From: Dermatophagoides farinae
Lineage: Eukaryota; Arthropoda; Arachnida; Sarcoptiformes; Pyroglyphidae
Length of the DNA stretch: 64,000 bases
Assembly (NCBI RefSeq): GCF_024713945.1
Contig: NC_134680.1
Coordinates: forward strand, 2,442,001-2,506,000
Direction of reading: 5' to 3'
Positions 37,147 through 50,473 of this stretch are shown piece after piece (the stretch's first letter is position 1; every line of letters begins with the position of its first letter). A program made the translations under genes and the position numbers. Below the pieces are notes generated by a model that saw only the letters and a program-made list of their open reading frames with translations, was not told the DNA's origin and ran no database searches.

Positions 37147-40100
37147 CGAGAGTGCGTTATAAGCTTTTTTTTACTTTTTTTCCGAAAGGAAATGTGTTCA
37201 ACAAGAAAAGATTCGGCAACCTAACCTTAATACACACATTTTACTGTCAAGGTTAAGGTCAATATGTCGTCGTTGTCGTAGTCGTGATTTCTGGCTACAC
37301 ACACATTATTCAATAGGTAACTTGACCATACTAACACACACGTTATTGGCTTATAATCTTGATCAAATATTGGTAAAGAAAAGAAAAAATTGTACAGATT
37401 ACTATTGAATAAATGAATGAACCAAAATGAATATCGAACAAAAAAAAACAACAACCCTTATCATACACACACTCACACACACATTATGTTGTCATTCTAA
37501 CAATCTTTTACTGGAAAATTTTACCTCTTGGAACGCTTTGTTTGAGTGTGTATGTGTGTGAAACCAATCTGCCAAATAGCAGCACAGCTTTGAATATATG
37601 AAACATATTCGATCATCAGCATCCGCCTGTTCTCAATTTGGTTTTTATTGAATGACCATTTCCTTAATATTCATAATGTGTAAGAAAAAAAACCTGACAG
37701 ATGACCATAGCAATAGAGGAGTGGTGTTCATCCTTTTGCAGCCCATAAAAATCATTCTTATTACTACCACCAACAAACATAAAATTATTTCAAATATGGA
37801 TTTTCATGTTGTTCCGGACTTTATGAATAAAATACCTTAAGTTCTAGATGCTAATCTCACATGGCAAACAAAATGGAAAAATTCAAAATGTCCATATCTC
37901 GATTGGTTATTGTGATTGTTAACATCATCTCCATGATCAGTAATAATTGATCATCAAATATCAATACAAAACACCTTACAACTAAATAAAGTTATTCTGC
38001 ACGTTGTGTTATTTACATATTTGACAACAACAATCATATATAACCTTTACAGAATTTTTTGGACAATTTATTTATCCTGTGTGATGGTGTTGGTTGTCCA
38101 TTCTCAAATGAGAAATTTTTACTTTCAATCATTCAATTTGTATTTTTCAGGAACATTTATTTTGTTTTTGTGTTTCAACAAAAAAAAAACATCATCAATG
38201 AGCCAAATCGGTGAAAAATGAAACATAAACATTGTATATTCATCCATATGGTCCATTTGTTGTTGTTGTTGTTGTTTTTCTGTATTTCATGGGGATGCGG
38301 ATGGTCAAAGATTTGATTTTTTTTTTGAAAAAAAAGAAAGTTTGAAATTACCATCAAAAGCATAAATCAATTTGAATTTTTTTTTTCTTTGGAGGTGATG
38401 GTGATGGTTGGTGGCCAATGACAATATTCTCGATAAAATTGCAATTTGATGCCTCATCATCATTGAATGACCTCGAACATGATCATCATTCATTCATTCA
38501 TTTACCATCCTATGGTTGTGAATATGAATAAATGATTTTAAGAGGCGAATTACAATTGCAAACAGACATACACACACACACAATAGGTCAACCACCACCA
38601 TCAAAATCAACACTTTCTACAGAAATGATTCGTGTCAATACTGTCGTCTATAACTTTTTCTCTCTGGAATTGATAATACTTTTGGAATATGACCTTATGT
38701 GTGATTCATAATAGATATATAGATTGACAAATATCTTTAACCGTGGCTAGATTTTGTTTTTTATGACCGCATCCACATCATATGAATAAATGGATAGATG
38801 GATTATTTCAAGAGGATGTGTATGTAACAGCCATGCATTTTTTTCCAGTTGGTTTTTTCACTACTACGATTGAAAGTAACAAAAATTATGCTGTATCATG
38901 CATGTAGCAATAGAAGGAGCAATAATAAACATCATCATCATCCAATGTCCTTGTAAATATCATCATCATCAATATGGTTATGGTTAGTTAGTCGATGATG
39001 ATGATAATCAATATTCAACAACAAAGAGCTAAGAAGAAAAAAAAATAAAACAAGCCATTATCATTCGTTGTTAAAGTTATCGTATTGTTTGTCTTCATCA
39101 TCGAATGATCATCAAATACTTCCGGTCGGCTACTTAAAGCTAAAGCTATGGAAAATTTGTATGAATGAAATTTGTGAGAGAGAGAGAAAAAAATTGCAAA
39201 AAATATATTAGAGAATTAAGCTTTTTGTAACTCTTTCGTTTCGTTTTCGTTTTGCTAATTTATTTGTTGTGTATGTGTGTGACCACCTATGGTTTACCTA
39301 TATTTCATAGGGTCTATTTTATTTGAGACATTTGAGATCAAAAAAGTAAAACCTTGAGAATGGTCCTGATGACCGATCAATCTCTCTCTCTATGTCTCTG
39401 TCTCTGTCTCTCTATATATGGTTATTATCATAATCAACAAGCAACATGTTAGCTAAAAGCTCTTTGCTCATTTCGGATCATATGAATATGGTTTCAAGTA
39501 AAAAAAAAATTCATATTTTTCATTAAGTGGGCTTCCGTATATGATGATCATATATATTGAAGATTCATTCATTGAATTCACTTCATATTTCAAATGTTCG
39601 ATGTTATCATCATAATCATCATTCTATCATATGGCATATATCCAGTGGTTTAAGCAAATAATAATTTTTTTTTTACTTTCAAGGGACCAGATTTACTTTT
39701 TTTCCCGTTTGTCCATGGCTCTCAAAACCCATATTGACGCCGTCTTGTCGCTGTGTGTGTGTGTGTGTGTGTGTATCAACCAAGACAAAAACCATTATCA
39801 TAATCAGTAAATAAAAACTAAAAATACACATACTACATTGTATTTTTTTGAACAAGGATTATATGAACAAAAATATTTCCATAGTAACCAATGGAAAAAA
39901 AGGAATTTCCTTATTCAAAAAAAATAGACGAAAAAATTTCTGATTTGTGATATGGTATGCATGTATGTGTTTCGATGAATGGACAATGGTCAGTGTTCAA
40001 TTCAATTGTGCGAATAAATCGATCGATTGACAGCAGCAGTAGTAGCAGTATCAGCAGCTATTTCATATATATTATAAGGAACAAAAAAAATTTACATTCA

Positions 40101-40405
40101 AAGATGAATAGAATGATGATGGAATGATGATGATTTTCAATGGCCTCTCTTTTTCTTTTTCGCTCTCTTTTACTCTTTTCCTTTTGGACATTAAAGTCTA
40201 CAACAGCACTCTCTTCTCTCTCTCTCCTCTTATCATATTCAGTTTGTTTAATTCGATTAAGAAATTTTTTTTTCGTTTTTTTCGCCTTTTGTTTGTTTGT
40301 TTGTTTGATTCAATTCATATCATTCTTTGGTACCTAAATCGGTTGGTTGATTGTGTGCCGTTGTATTGGTGATGGACGGTTCATCCCGAATGGAATTGAA
40401 CCAAA

Positions 40406-40407
<2 letters not shown>

Positions 40408-40469
<62 letters not shown>
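40408..40469. repeat. (AG)n microsatellite, about 31 units
   Basis: Uninterrupted AG run of about 62 bases. Confidence 0.9.
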
Positions 40470-40472
<3 letters not shown>

Positions 40473-40652
40473 GGAGGACAAATAGCCCAAAAGAAAAAAT
40501 CAAGGGTGAGGTCCACTTGTTGCTGTTGACCACATCATCATCATCATCATCATCCCCATCCTTATCCCACCATCATCACCATTTGCCTCGCCTTTTATCA
40601 TCATCAATGATCATCCATCCATCCATTCAACATCATTGAACATTACGAAGGA

Positions 40653-40751
40653 ACATAGGGTCTACCACCACCACCACCAACAACACTGACCAATGGCCAT
40701 TATCAATATCAAAGCTTTCCCATGAATAATGCAAAAAACCGGACCCTATGT
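40653..40751. repeat. 10-bp perfect inverted repeat around a 79-base spacer
   Basis: ACATAGGGTC at 40653-40662 is mirrored by GACCCTATGT at 40742-40751. The spacer includes a CACC run and CTGACCAATGGCC. Arms this GC-rich are uncommon in this DNA. Confidence 0.7.
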
Positions 40752-43112
40752 TGTGCTTCAAAGCAGAGACGATGATGATGATAAAAAAAACCCTTTGTAT
40801 TCCCTATTTATCTTGGTGTGGTGTAGTGTGAGTTTGAATTGAATTTGAATATTTTTTTTTGTCAACCCAAATAAATACGATAACAAAACATGCTGGAAAA
40901 AAACTACTTTGGTCCAAAAAGTCCGATGTGAAGTAATTGTAAGTATTTTCAGTTGGTGTGTGTGTGTGTCAAATGGATGGACCTTGAACAAAAAAAAAAT
41001 GAAGTTCAATATGGATGATTTGAATTACAGAAACAGTACAACTGACCTTGTTGTTGGTGGTGGTGATGGTGGTGTAAGTTTATGTCACCATATTGACCAT
41101 TTACAAAAATGAAGAAGAAAAAAATTTCAAGGTCAAAGAATAAGGATGGCCACACCAATACACAAGTGTTTTGTATGTGCATGAATGGATAGTTTAGGTT
41201 GGTGGCTGTATATATTTCTTCTCCATCCACCCCCACATTTGACATTTGACATTTTGGACAAACACACACACATAAAGCAACATCGTAATGGAATGATTAA
41301 CAACAACACATTACATCCAGCCAATCATTTAGCTCATTCATGAACAAAACACACCCATCCATCACTTGTTGTTCTCATCACCGAGGTGTGTGTGTGTCTT
41401 CCTAATCAATTAGATCGAAGAATTGGAAAAAAATGACGATTGAATCGAAAAAAAGAAACGAAAATCATCTATTTCTTTTTAGTTTGATCGGAAAGTGAAC
41501 ATTATGGTATAATATTGATTTTTTTTTTTTGCTGCCATTTTCAAAACAATAATAGTTTGACGTAATCTATTGGTCACTTTCCTCACACTATACCCCTTGA
41601 TGGTATTTGACGATTTTGGTCAAATAATTTTTCTATGGAAAAAAACGAATCTTTTAATGACAAGCTAGACACACATTTAAATGATTGACCAAACCCTATT
41701 GATTTCTTTAGTTATGATGTTCATGGCCATCAATACTTATTTCATTCATGTTCATGTTCAACATCAACATCAACATCAACATCACCATCATCATCATAGC
41801 AATAAGACCCTAGGGCCTTAAGGTCTTCTTTCCATTTGGTTAAGATTATTTTTTTTTTTGACTGAAAAAAAGATTTTTTATGACAACATGCTGGGAGCCT
41901 TGTTTTTTTTTTGGTTTGTTACATAGATTGCAATATGGTTGTCGAACAAAAAAAGAAAAAAATGCAAACGAACATGACGATGATGATGGACAAAATCTCT
42001 GTAAATGATGATGATGAAGAAGACGATGAGAGAAAAAACAAATGGTCAACAACAAAAAAAAACCAATTTGACGTAATGAAATTTGAGAATAAACATGAAA
42101 CAATCTGAATTGAAGAAATCTCTGGACCATGGTCAAGCTTCTTTTTTTTAAAAAAAATATAGATAAAGAGAAAAAGGATCAATTCAGTGTGAGTGTTTCA
42201 TTCAAATTCATATGGTATGAATTTTTTACGGTTGAGACATTTCAATCTGGAATTTCTTTTTCTATCTGTGTGTGTGTTTTTCATTTTTGACCAATTTAAT
42301 GATTCTGTTGTATTACACAGCAATAGCATTTCTTTTCCTGGTTAGTTTTTTTTGTATTTATTGATGGTGATGTTGAGAAGAAATCAATCAATCAATTCAA
42401 CCATTCTGTTGATGATGACCTAGTATTTCATTATCAATTACAAACAATAAAAAAAAGTCGAATTTTTTTTCAATAATAAAAAATTGAATTAGTTTCACTT
42501 TTTCTCACTTATACTACCCACATTCATTTTCTTTGAAAAAAATATAGCACACACACACACACACATAGAGAGAGAGAGAGAAATGTATGTCACTCATGCA
42601 CACACACCCACCATAAAAAAACGTTGATTATCAATCCATTCCAATCAACCATTTTGAATTTTTTTTTCTATCTATTCCACTCATTCATTCTCGCTGTATA
42701 TCATCATCATCATCATCATCATCATCAACAACAATAATGACAACATCCAACAAACCAGAAAAAAACAGCTTGGTCCCTAGGGTTATTGGTGTTGTTTTTG
42801 TTTAGTTTGGTTATATTTTTTTATGACTATGCTTTAGGGCTCAACAACAACAACAACAACAATAACCGAAAAAAATATCAGATTAAAATAAACACACACA
42901 CACACACATATAGCAAATTCAAATAAAGAGCTGATAGTTTTTTTGTGACGATTCTTGTATATGGTATGTGTGTGTGTTTACAATGGTCAAGACCTTGATG
43001 ATGTTGATGATGATGATGGTCATATTGTGTGTGTGTGACAGATGGACACAATTTTTTTCTGTTGTTTATCACACACACACAATACACAATGTGAATAAAC
43101 AAATTTCGGTCA

Positions 43113-43144
<32 letters not shown>

Positions 43145-46100
43145 AAGAAATGAATTGATTAAAAGTTTTTTTTTATTTTCGATATATTTTCAATTTTTTT
43201 ATTTTATGACTTTTGTTGGCATTTAAACCAAATACAAAATATGACAACGACGAAAAGAATCTGAATTAAAATCAAAAAAATCGAATCCATAATGATGAAA
43301 ACATTGACAAGAATGACTCACTGGAAGCGGAAGAGGCGTGTCCCGGTACAAGTAGTAGTAGTTGTAGTAGCAGCAGTACTATGTAATGATAATAATCAAG
43401 ATAGCTCAATCAGTCAATCAATCAATCATTTTCAAGACATTCGTCATTAAGAAAAAAAAACCATATAATTGTATATATGCTATGATATTTCGTCAACAAC
43501 AACAGACACGGTATGACCTCTCTAGCTCTCTAAAAGTCATAGGTAACCATCATCAACACCATAATTTCAATATATAATAATGATGATGATAATGATGACC
43601 ATCAAGGAAAAAAAAATATCCAACAACTTACCAATGACCATATATGATTATCACTATTATTATGGACGAGAAAGAAAAATAGGGAAAAAAAGGAAAAAAA
43701 ATCAAATCAGCACGTGCAGTTTGTTGTTATTATTCATTTATTTTGGATTTTTTGACCAAATAAAAATAAAATATAAGCTCAAATGACCTTTCTCCTCCTC
43801 TTCCTTCTACTTATGAACATCATCATCAAGTTCAATCACATCAATGAATCAATTACTTCTCTATCTCTCTCTCTCGTTTATAAAACGGAAATGGACAAAT
43901 CTAAACCTAAACTTATAGCACCCACCATCAAAATCGATATATAAATATAAGGGTTACATTTGATATTCAAAATTTCTTGAAAAATATTCACCAAATCTAA
44001 GAATGGATATTTTGAATATTTACATCACAACATTACTTATCTATTTAAAAACATTAATAATCAAAGAAAAATATATTTATCTATCTATCTTATTTATACA
44101 TTTGATTTGATTGATGGTTGACTGAACACCGAGGTCAAATAAAAGAAAGAAAAAAAAATCCAGAAACCAACAACAAAAAGTTCGAATCAATTCATTCGGA
44201 GTGATGAAAAAATAAAAGAAAAATTTGTTTCGAATACAGTTGAAGACTGTGGTTGTTTTGGTGAAAGATGTGTATAGTATTTTTGTGTGTGTGTGTGTGT
44301 GAAAAAATCGTTCAACCAAATTCAAATCATCTTACACATCTTTGTCGTTTTTTTTTTTTTTGTTTATGAACATTGATGCTCCAAGCTATCATGCATCATC
44401 ATCATCATCATCATCACCTGAATAAACTAAAAAAAAGATAGGGAAAAAAAGAATCGTAATGATTATGATGATGGTGTCATTATTTGATTGATAAATGATA
44501 CTGATCTTCATTTTATGATGATGATCATCATCATCAAAAATGATGAAAATACTAAGCGGACCTATGAATGGTAGCCACTGGTACTGTTTATTTTTCATCT
44601 ATCTCTTTCTATTCTTCTTCTTCTTCTTATTCTTCTCTCAATGTGTGTGTGTGTGTGTGTGTGTATCTGATAATTTGGCATCGCATACAAACAAAACTCC
44701 AAATGGATAAAAATTGAGAAAAAAAAGAGAAATAAATTCAGGCGTCCATATTATATTCAAGAGTTGAGATGATGATGATGTTCGATCATTAGGAATGGTT
44801 CGATGCGTTCACATAACGCTCTATGTTTTGTTGACGTTGTTGACATCATTCACCATCATATATATATATACATTTATGCATCCATCCATCCATCACAATA
44901 TTTATTTGGTCGGTCTTTTCATCTTTTTCTCTCACTCATTCAGTCACTATCGTTCTAATAATTCTCTTTGGATAGATCGGATGCATGGATGAATTAGATG
45001 ATGATGATGAGAGACTCAAAGGACCATCATCATAATTGGTTCAAGAGCCCGAGAGAGAAAAAAAAACGAAGAGATAGGCTGATACAGCTATGATCTTATT
45101 TGACCTTTTTTGTTACTTACCAGGTATCATATCATCATCATCATCATCAACAGTCTTTGAATGACGATGACGATGATGATGAGGATGATCATGAAGATCA
45201 TTGCTCAACATCATCATCAACGACAATAATGGTTGGAATTATTGTTTACGGTTCACCTCACATTTATCAATATACAATAGATTCACAGATATTCATCATC
45301 ATCATCATCATCATGATTTGACCTCAAAGTATTATAGATTAAAAAATTTAAAGAAAAAATTTACATAGGTATTAACGTATGGGGAAGAAAAAATTTCATC
45401 AAAAATGTGATGAAGAATTTTTGATGATCACAAGAACTAAAATCGGAAGTAGATTGAAACATTCCTAACACACACATATATGTATTTGGGCGTTTGTTGT
45501 TTCGTAATTTTCGTAACAATGTTTCACGCTGTTGAATTCAAAAAAAATTTAATTTACAACAAACAAAAATCTTGGAGCATAATCATTATCATCATCTGAT
45601 TGCAAATGATTTTTACAATGTGAAGAAACAATCATCAGATTTTTTTTTTAAGAAAAAAAAGAAAGTAAACGAAATTAAAATGAATGGACTAATTTTTTTA
45701 CGAATTCAAATTTGAATTTTGTCTTATGAATGAACGTTATTCACGAGTTATAATAAATATATGAATGGTCATCACGTCCGAAAATTTTTTTCTTTTGTTT
45801 GTGTAAACCAGTAAATAAGTATTACATATTTGCATTCGAATGTGTGTGTGTTTGGCCACCATGTTGTTTCGTATTCGACATTGAAAGTGTTTTTTTTTAT
45901 TAAATTGAATTAAATTTTTTTTTTTAATAAAATTATTTAAATTATAAATAATGAATAATGATGCGGATGATCATATCATCATGTTTGTGGCCACAAAACA
46001 AACCGGTGACCAGGCAAGTTTTCTTTTTTTCTTTTCTTTTTTTTTGTTTAAATTCGATGCATGGATGCGCATCATTCATTGTAATTTCAATTTTTTCATT

Positions 46101-47639
46101 GGACCGTATCCATCAATTGCTCATTGGCCTTGTTATTATGCAATGACGATAAGAAAATAAAAGAAACAATTCTACCGATGATGATGATGATGATGATGAT
46201 GAAGGGAAAGAAATACGATTCTTACAACAACAACAAAAAAAAAGAAATGATCGATGCTAAACAGATCATAGCATTACATTTAATTCAATGGAAGAAAAGA
46301 ATTCAATTTTTTTTCTAAATTATTTTTTTTCAACAAATTAAAATTCATTTACATCACGTACATTCGAAATTATCATCATCCAAATGGTGATGATGATGAT
46401 CACGTATGCAAATCACACATCTCTAGCAATTTATTATATCATCATCATCATCTAGATCTTAAATGACAATCAAAATGATGAAAGATTCTGGGCGTACAAT
46501 GATGATGATGAAAACTTTCACTCACATTTCGATAAACATCCATTACATTAAATGATAAATGTAACAATTAAACAATAATGGTCAACAAAGTTCATTTTGA
46601 TGATGCAAATGATTTTTGTTCATTCAACAAATTTGAATGTGAATTGTTCCATATCATTACAAAAGTTCATCATAAGATGATGCTTAAATTATTATTATAT
46701 TATATATTGTCAACTCGATAAGGTTCGATGCTATCAAAGATGTCAAAGAAGAAGAAGAAGAAAAAAAAAGGAAAAAGAAAAGAAAGTCAGCTCTTTTGAG
46801 ACCGGTTTTTTCGACACATCCACATATAAAGGGAGATAGGGTAGAAAAGACAATAATAATTCATCTCAAAAATTCAAGCAATTAATGTAATCCTTGAAGC
46901 ATCACTTTTTCTTTATTTTGTTTGAACTTTATATTCATTTTTCTTCATTCACTCCCCATTACTTTTGAAGCGCATCCTTATTCTTTTTTTTGTGACAAAT
47001 TTTTTTTTCTATTCCTTCAATCATCATCATTTGCCAAAAAAAAAGATTGTGAATTTACTTGATTGTAATTTTCATTATTCAACCATTAGATGTGTATGTG
47101 TGTTACGCTCTAAAGGATGTTCACATCATCATCAAACATTTGACTCAAGTGGCTAATGTTGATTCTCTGGTTTTTTTTTTAATTATCAACCAAAAAAAAG
47201 ATCTCAGTCTAGTTATCCTTCAAAATCTAATGTTCTTTAGATTTCATCAAGATCCTATCACTGTTTTTATATTTTATAAATCGTCCAGAATTATAATCAT
47301 CATGATGATCTGATGTGAAAAAAATACGTCATGCTCAACGAATCGTTTCATTCATAATCGATGATGAATTTTGTTCAATAACCCACCATTGAACTATTGG
47401 ATTCAAAGATGTGAAATTTTTTTTTCAAAATTTTATCAATTTATTTGCAAAAAAAAAATCAAATAAGAAATTCATGTGTGTGTGTGTGTGTGTATGTGTA
47501 ATAAATATGCTTAGTTTTGTTTATTTTCCTTTGTAAAATTAGAACACACTGGTCAATACAAACACTATAGCCAACAAAAACAAATTCATTAAGCATATAT
47601 ATCTATCTTCCTATGTAAATATATCACTATCACAATTAA

Positions 47640-49262
47640 TTATTCGTTTCGTTTTTTATTTGATGATTGTTGTTGTTTCTTATTTCGTTTCCGTTGTGAT
47701 AATTTACAATTATTACGAATGGATTTTTGTAGTTGATTTTTTTCGAATAATAATTCGTTGGATTTAAAGCCATTATTATCCATTATTGTTGGAAGATCAT
47801 TTTTTACATTATCATTTGATGAAGAATTAGTTGTTGTCGTTGTTGTTGTTGTTGTAGATTTAGATTTTTTTCCACCACTACGAATTGATTGTGTATATGT
47901 TTTACGATAAAAATTGCCGAATAAAATTAGAAATGAAAATGCATAACAAACAAATACATATTGCATCCAACGTGTAAATGGGCAACCGGTAATTATTGAA
48001 TTTAAGCCTAATGTAACACCCATTGTAAATTGTATCTACATAATTGAATGGAATGATTGAATAGTGAATATAAATTAAATTATTCAATTCATATATTATT
48101 GATACTTACCAATTGTATGATTGTCAAATATTTTTTCCACCATAAATATGGCTGCAAACGTTGACCGAATGATGCTAAGGCATAATAGCTATACATAAGT
48201 ACATGTACAATACAATTGACTAATGCACCGGTAACTGCTGATCCACCGGGCACAAATTTTGCACCGACCCACCAAACAATAAACATTGTTGAATGATGAT
48301 AGATATGTAAAAATGTAAGCTGATTGGCTTTGCGTTTGATTATTATTAATAATGTATCGATCAATTCGATTGCTTTCGATATAAAATACCACCAAATTGC
48401 AATGGCAATCTAATTTGATAAAATATTCAAAATTAAGAAAAAATTTGAATTCAAATAAACAACCAACGGTAAAATCGTATACACTTACCCTTGTTTCATA
48501 TGGATCATCCGTACCGATATATACTAATTGGCAAAGAAAATTATAATCTGATTTCCATGCACAATAAACCAACTTTGATTGAAAATAATAAAGATAATCA
48601 ATTAAACAAACCAAAAACAAAATTAAACAAACCTCATAGGCAATCCATGCATTCAATGATGCCATACTAAGATTATAAACAATAATAAATGCTGAAAACC
48701 ATATAGTCTGAGTCACTGGAATAGTATCAAAAGTTCCAATTCCAATACTATTACTGATACTATGTCCTCTGTGCCCTTTACCATGATGATGATGATGATG
48801 ATGATGATGGTGATGGTGATGATGATGAGTTTTGTGATGACTACGACCACCACCTAAAGAATTTTGATTATTCGATGCAGATAAAGCTTTCAATATCCAA
48901 CGTTGAACCGAAGATGGTGATGATGAATCATTTCCATTTTTGAGCCATTGATAACCATGATAAACAATGGTTAAATATATGATTACAATTATTAATGGCC
49001 AAATGATCGACCCCATTAATGGCCATTCACGAAGTTTTGGATCTACAAACAAGAATATTGTGAATTTATTCGTTATTAACAATCATGATTGTAATGTCAT
49101 ACCTGAAAATTCATCAAAATAATTATAATAAAAATATAGATTAGCTATCGGTGTGATAATGTAATAAATACATGATGGTAATCGTGTTGACGTTCGACGA
49201 AAATATGTCTGATTCATACGTGTCCATAATTGTTCCAAATATAATTGAACACCCGATTTCAT
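47640..49262 (-). CDS. Very-long-chain fatty acid elongase (ELOVL family)
   Basis: Five exons, 49262-49103, 49042-48633, 48572-48489, 48409-48110 and 48035-47640 (1350 bases), give 449 residues. ELOVL proteins are ER membrane 3-ketoacyl-CoA synthases that condense malonyl-CoA with an acyl-CoA, the first step of fatty acid elongation. Family marks in order: DPKLREWPLM (54-63), a first helix at about 65-85, AFIIVYNLSMASLNAWIAYE, YFISKAIELIDTLLIIIKRK, the catalytic HxxHH box as HIYHH (253-257), VNCIVHVLMYSYYALAS, and LWWKKYLTIIQL. This order fits the ELOVL4/7-type branch. Two oddities lengthen it beyond the usual 270-330 residues: an insertion in the first loop (about 93-160) with 15 consecutive His, and a Thr/Ser/Lys-rich tail. 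The basic end (KKRNE) resembles ER-retrieval tails. The start at 49262 lies 46 residues before DPKLREW-type motifs in the usual way. Confidence 0.92.
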
Positions 49263-49637
49263 GATGATGGTCAAATCAAATATCGAGTAGGACCCGATAT
49301 TGTTCCACCGGATGAAAAGGATTCGAAAACTAAAAAAAAGAGATACTAATATTTGAATACACAACGAATTTTTTTTATTTATTATTATTCTTGCCTTTGT
49401 AAACATGTAACAAGAGAAAAAAAACTCAACGGAACTAAACCAATAGTCGATGGTACCAAAGCAGTTTCAGAACCACTACCACTAAGAATCATTTTCTATG
49501 TTGGAACATCAGAATATTCGTGGTTTAAGATTTGGAGCATAAAAAATCGAAACATTACTGCCATCTGTCGATGGTGAGCGGGAATAATATTTTTTCCAAT
49601 ATTTTGTTAAAAAGTTATTTATTTATTTATATTGAAA

Positions 49638-50389
49638 TCAAACAGTTTGAAAATCCGATGAAAGAAGAAGAAGATTTCCAAATGCTTTAAGTATAGATTT
49701 CGGTAAAATTATTTTGGATATATCGTATGAAAGTCGATTGATTCGTTGACAACGATCCGAATCACCATCATAATCCGAACACATCAATTGTAATGTATTT
49801 CCAGCCATATTCGATATGTATTGATCAAAATATTCGATCGATTTTGAATCACAATATTTTGGTTGTCGTTCTGCATGTTCCAATACACAAGATTTCATCC
49901 GATGAAATGAACTTGAAAAATGAAGAAACAAATATTTGAGTTTTTTCGAATGATGCGAATTACAATAACATCGAAAAAAAAACCTTACCAACATCCATAT
50001 GGTATTCGATTATTTTGCTGTTGCAAACCTAATGCCTGACCAAAACGTATCAACATTTGATTCATACAATGTGATGATTGTTTTCGTAAAGAATTTACAC
50101 ATGATGACATGTGTAATAATTGTAAACGTTTCGTTTTTGAACCACAAGTCGAACGATGTAATGAACGTACCGTATAAAGCATAACATTGGCTAATTGTTT
50201 TTGTTCCGAATTTTTTGCACATTGTTCAGTGAATTTTCTTACACATTTTATCAACTGAATTGTTTCATTACAATAATCATTTAATTCTGTTTCATTCACC
50301 GGAAATGGTCGAGAATTTTTACCTACAAAGAATAATTTTTCACCACATAGATCAGCATTAGCTAGATTTGTTTCCGTACATGTTAATGT

Positions 50390-50424
<35 letters not shown>

Positions 50425-50473
50425 GCCAAACGGTTGTCGAGAATATTGTAAAAATCAATAATGATGACAACAT
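49638..50473 (-). CDS. Secreted 14-cysteine protein (unrecognised family)
   Basis: Two exons, 50473-49989 and 49911-49638 (phase 2, donor GTAAGG), encode 252 residues. MLSSLLIFTIFSTTVWP is a signal peptide, followed by an 11-Ser run and then a mature part with 14 cysteines in an even count, compatible with seven disulfides (for example LCGEK, YCNET, KCVRK, QCAKN, SCVNS, HCMNQ, KSCVLE, MCSDY, RCQRI). One NET sequon is visible. Helical predicted composition with spaced Cys recalls the many secreted Cys-rich haemolymph or salivary proteins of arthropods, but no domain is recognised. It lies on the same strand just upstream of the elongase gene, 375 bases from its start. Confidence 0.8.

Larger units (their letters stand above)
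36953..47639. other. 10.7-kb gene-poor tract with recurrent TGACCA and CCCTAGGG motifs
   Basis: I see no supported gene between the receptor-like gene and the 3' end of the elongase gene. The sequence is A/T-rich with ATC, GT and AG runs, but unlike the tract before 30 kb it carries many TGACCA/TGGTCA hexamers and GACCC/GGGTC segments. A short ATG-led open stretch at 45951-46011 ends at a possible GC-type donor but leads nowhere that I can follow. Confidence 0.5.

Noticed and set aside
41846-42182. Overlapping open frames on both strands with Ser/Phe-rich translations
   Set aside because: Composition follows ATC/GAT and poly-T runs; no splice partner or domain.
45951-46011. ATG-led segment (NNDADDHIIMFVATKQTGDQ) ending at CAG-GCAAGT, a possible GC-type donor
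   Set aside because: No acceptor or continuing coding exon could be found downstream and the peptide is not recognised.
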